Of a stretch of DNA of 5,842 bases, positions 5,124 through 5,842 are shown in pieces. Source of the stretch: Candidatus Aenigmatarchaeota archaeon (GTDB lineage: Archaea > Aenigmatarchaeota > Aenigmatarchaeia > QMZP01); NCBI GenBank assembly GCA_030666115.1, contig DAOUYM010000047.1:1-5842 (forward strand). Reading direction: 5' to 3'. The first letter of the stretch is position 1. Every line of letters starts with the position of its first letter. The position numbers and the translations under genes are program-made. The notes beneath the pieces were generated by a model that worked only from the letters and a program-made list of their open reading frames with translations, was not told the DNA's origin and did no database searches.

Positions 5124-5726
5124 ATGAGCAAGTTTGTCGTCTTTGAGGGAATAGATGGAGCTGGCACAGAGGAGCAGTCCAAGAGGCTCCTGGATTTTCT
5201 TAAAGATAAAGAGATACTTGCAGAGAGGATAGAGTATCCTGGTTATCATAACCCGATAGGAAAACTGATTCACGAGTATCTTCACAAGAAGTTCGAGCTG
5301 ACGCCAGAGGTCCAGGCCCTTCTCTACACTGCTGACATGGTAAGCGACAAGGAGAGGATAAAACCCCTGCTGGAACAAGGCAAGTACGTCATAGCTGATC
5401 GCTACTTTACTTCAACGCTTGCGTACCAGGGTTTCAGGGGAGTTAAGGTTGATGACCTGCTCAAGGTTGCTGAAATCTTTGATCTACAAAAACCTGACAT
5501 GATCCTGTTCCTTAAGGTGTCAGTGGAAACCTCCATGAAGAGGAAGATGGGTGAGAAATCAGATCTTGACAGGAACGAGGAGGACAAAACCTTTCTGGAG
5601 AAACTCTCTGTCTTCTATGATGACCTGGCCAGAAGGCAGGTTTTTGGTAACTGGTTTGTGCTGGACGGGGAGAAGTCCAAGGAAGAAGTGTTCGAGCAGG
5701 CCAAGAAGATATTAAGGCTCGAGTAG
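5124..5726 (+). CDS. tmk: Thymidylate kinase (dTMP kinase) with altered P-loop
   Basis: A 200-residue protein of the thymidylate kinase family, which phosphorylates dTMP to dTDP using ATP for DNA synthesis. Recognisable parts are the N-terminal strand and loop FVVFEGIDGAG (4-14), YPGYHNPIGKLI (38-49) in the dTMP-binding region, ADRYFTSTLAYQG (91-103) with the DR-Y/H signature, the LID-like basic/acidic stretch MKRKMGEKSDLDRNEEDKTF (138-157), and a C-terminal VLDGEKSKEEV segment (179-189). The P-loop is unusual: the expected Lys15-Thr16-Thr17 is Thr15-Glu16-Glu17 (GAGTEEQ). This removes the phosphate-binding Lys and the Mg-coordinating Thr/Ser. Since the rest is full length and well kept, it is probably a natural subfamily variant rather than a decaying gene, but activity is not certain. 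ATG 5124 is the natural start, 40 bp after adk. The stop codon directly abuts that of the convergent downstream gene. Confidence 0.92.
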   Translation: MSKFVVFEGIDGAGTEEQSKRLLDFLKDKEILAERIEYPGYHNPIGKLIHEYLHKKFELTPEVQALLYTADMVSDKERIKPLLEQGKYVIADRYFTSTLAYQGFRGVKVDDLLKVAEIFDLQKPDMILFLKVSVETSMKRKMGEKSDLDRNEEDKTFLEKLSVFYDDLARRQVFGNWFVLDGEKSKEEVFEQAKKILRLE

Positions 5727-5842
5727 TTACCATGGCTCTTTCTTTACCCTCATCTTGAAACCTATCACGCTCGCTACGAGATGGATTATTGGTGTGATGA
5801 TGACGAGAAGTATCACCCAGTCGATCTTTATTGTAATCAGGA
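5727..5842 (-). CDS. C-terminal fragment of an unrecognised membrane protein
   Basis: The minus strand is open from the right edge to a TAA at 5729-5727 and encodes 37 residues. It starts with LITIKID, continues as a strongly hydrophobic segment (WVILLVIITPIIHLVASVIG) and ends with the basic tail FKMRVKKEPW. This looks like a last transmembrane helix followed by a short cytoplasmic tail. I do not recognise the family from so short a piece. Support comes from the hydrophobic pattern, the absence of stops, the use of ATA and AGG codons as in neighbouring genes, and the neat fit against the tmk stop. The 5' part lies outside the window. Confidence 0.6.
   Translation of the reverse strand, partial: LITIKIDWVILLVIITPIIHLVASVIGFKMRVKKEPW

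Noticed and set aside
5067..5378. Open frame of 103 codons on the minus strand opposite tmk and the adk-tmk spacer
   Set aside because: It overlaps the conserved tmk N-terminus and has no recognisable domain or start signal.

Overview
The window looks like chromosomal DNA of an archaeon. The evidence is a small-subunit clamp loader of archaeal/eukaryotic type (RfcS), an AK6/Fap7-type kinase, heavy use of AGA/AGG and ATA codons, AT-rich TATA-like elements lying about 24-30 bases upstream of several start codons (typical of leaderless archaeal transcripts), and one GGTGAT Shine-Dalgarno sequence matching the 3' end of archaeal 16S rRNA. The lineage cannot be fixed from the sequence alone. I see no insertion sequence, phage gene, CRISPR array, tRNA or rRNA.

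Layout. The left part (1-3280) is transcribed leftward. It holds, in order of transcription, a secreted multidomain transglutaminase-like protein (3280-1397), a small AK6/Fap7-family P-loop kinase (1334-858) and an HtpX-type membrane metalloprotease that runs off the left edge (783-1). The gaps of 62 and 74 bp each contain a TATA-like element, so these may be separate short transcripts rather than one operon. The right part (3347-5726) is transcribed rightward: the clamp loader small subunit rfcS, a bacterial-type zinc-LID adenylate kinase adk, and a thymidylate kinase tmk. The two blocks diverge from a 66-bp AT-rich region at 3281-3346. At the right edge (5727-5842) is the C-terminal tail of an unrecognised membrane protein on the minus strand; its stop codon directly abuts the tmk stop codon.

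How the genes fit together. Adk and Tmk both supply nucleotide precursors (ADP recycling; dTMP to dTDP for DNA synthesis), and RfcS loads the sliding clamp, so the rightward block is a DNA-replication and nucleotide-supply group. AK6 is a third nucleotide kinase-like protein with a likely role in ribosome maturation. HtpX and the transglutaminase-like protein act at or outside the membrane.

The most noteworthy points are: (1) the tmk P-loop, where the nearly universal Lys and the following Thr/Ser are replaced (GAGTEEQ instead of GAGKTTQ) while the rest of the protein looks intact; (2) the adk leader, with two exact 14-bp TATA-containing repeats followed by a strong dyad that ends at the Shine-Dalgarno, arranged so that the two predicted transcripts would differ in whether they carry the hairpin; and (3) a near-symmetric TATA element between the divergent genes. 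I found no convincing wholly new multi-gene system; most of the window is recognisable housekeeping content.
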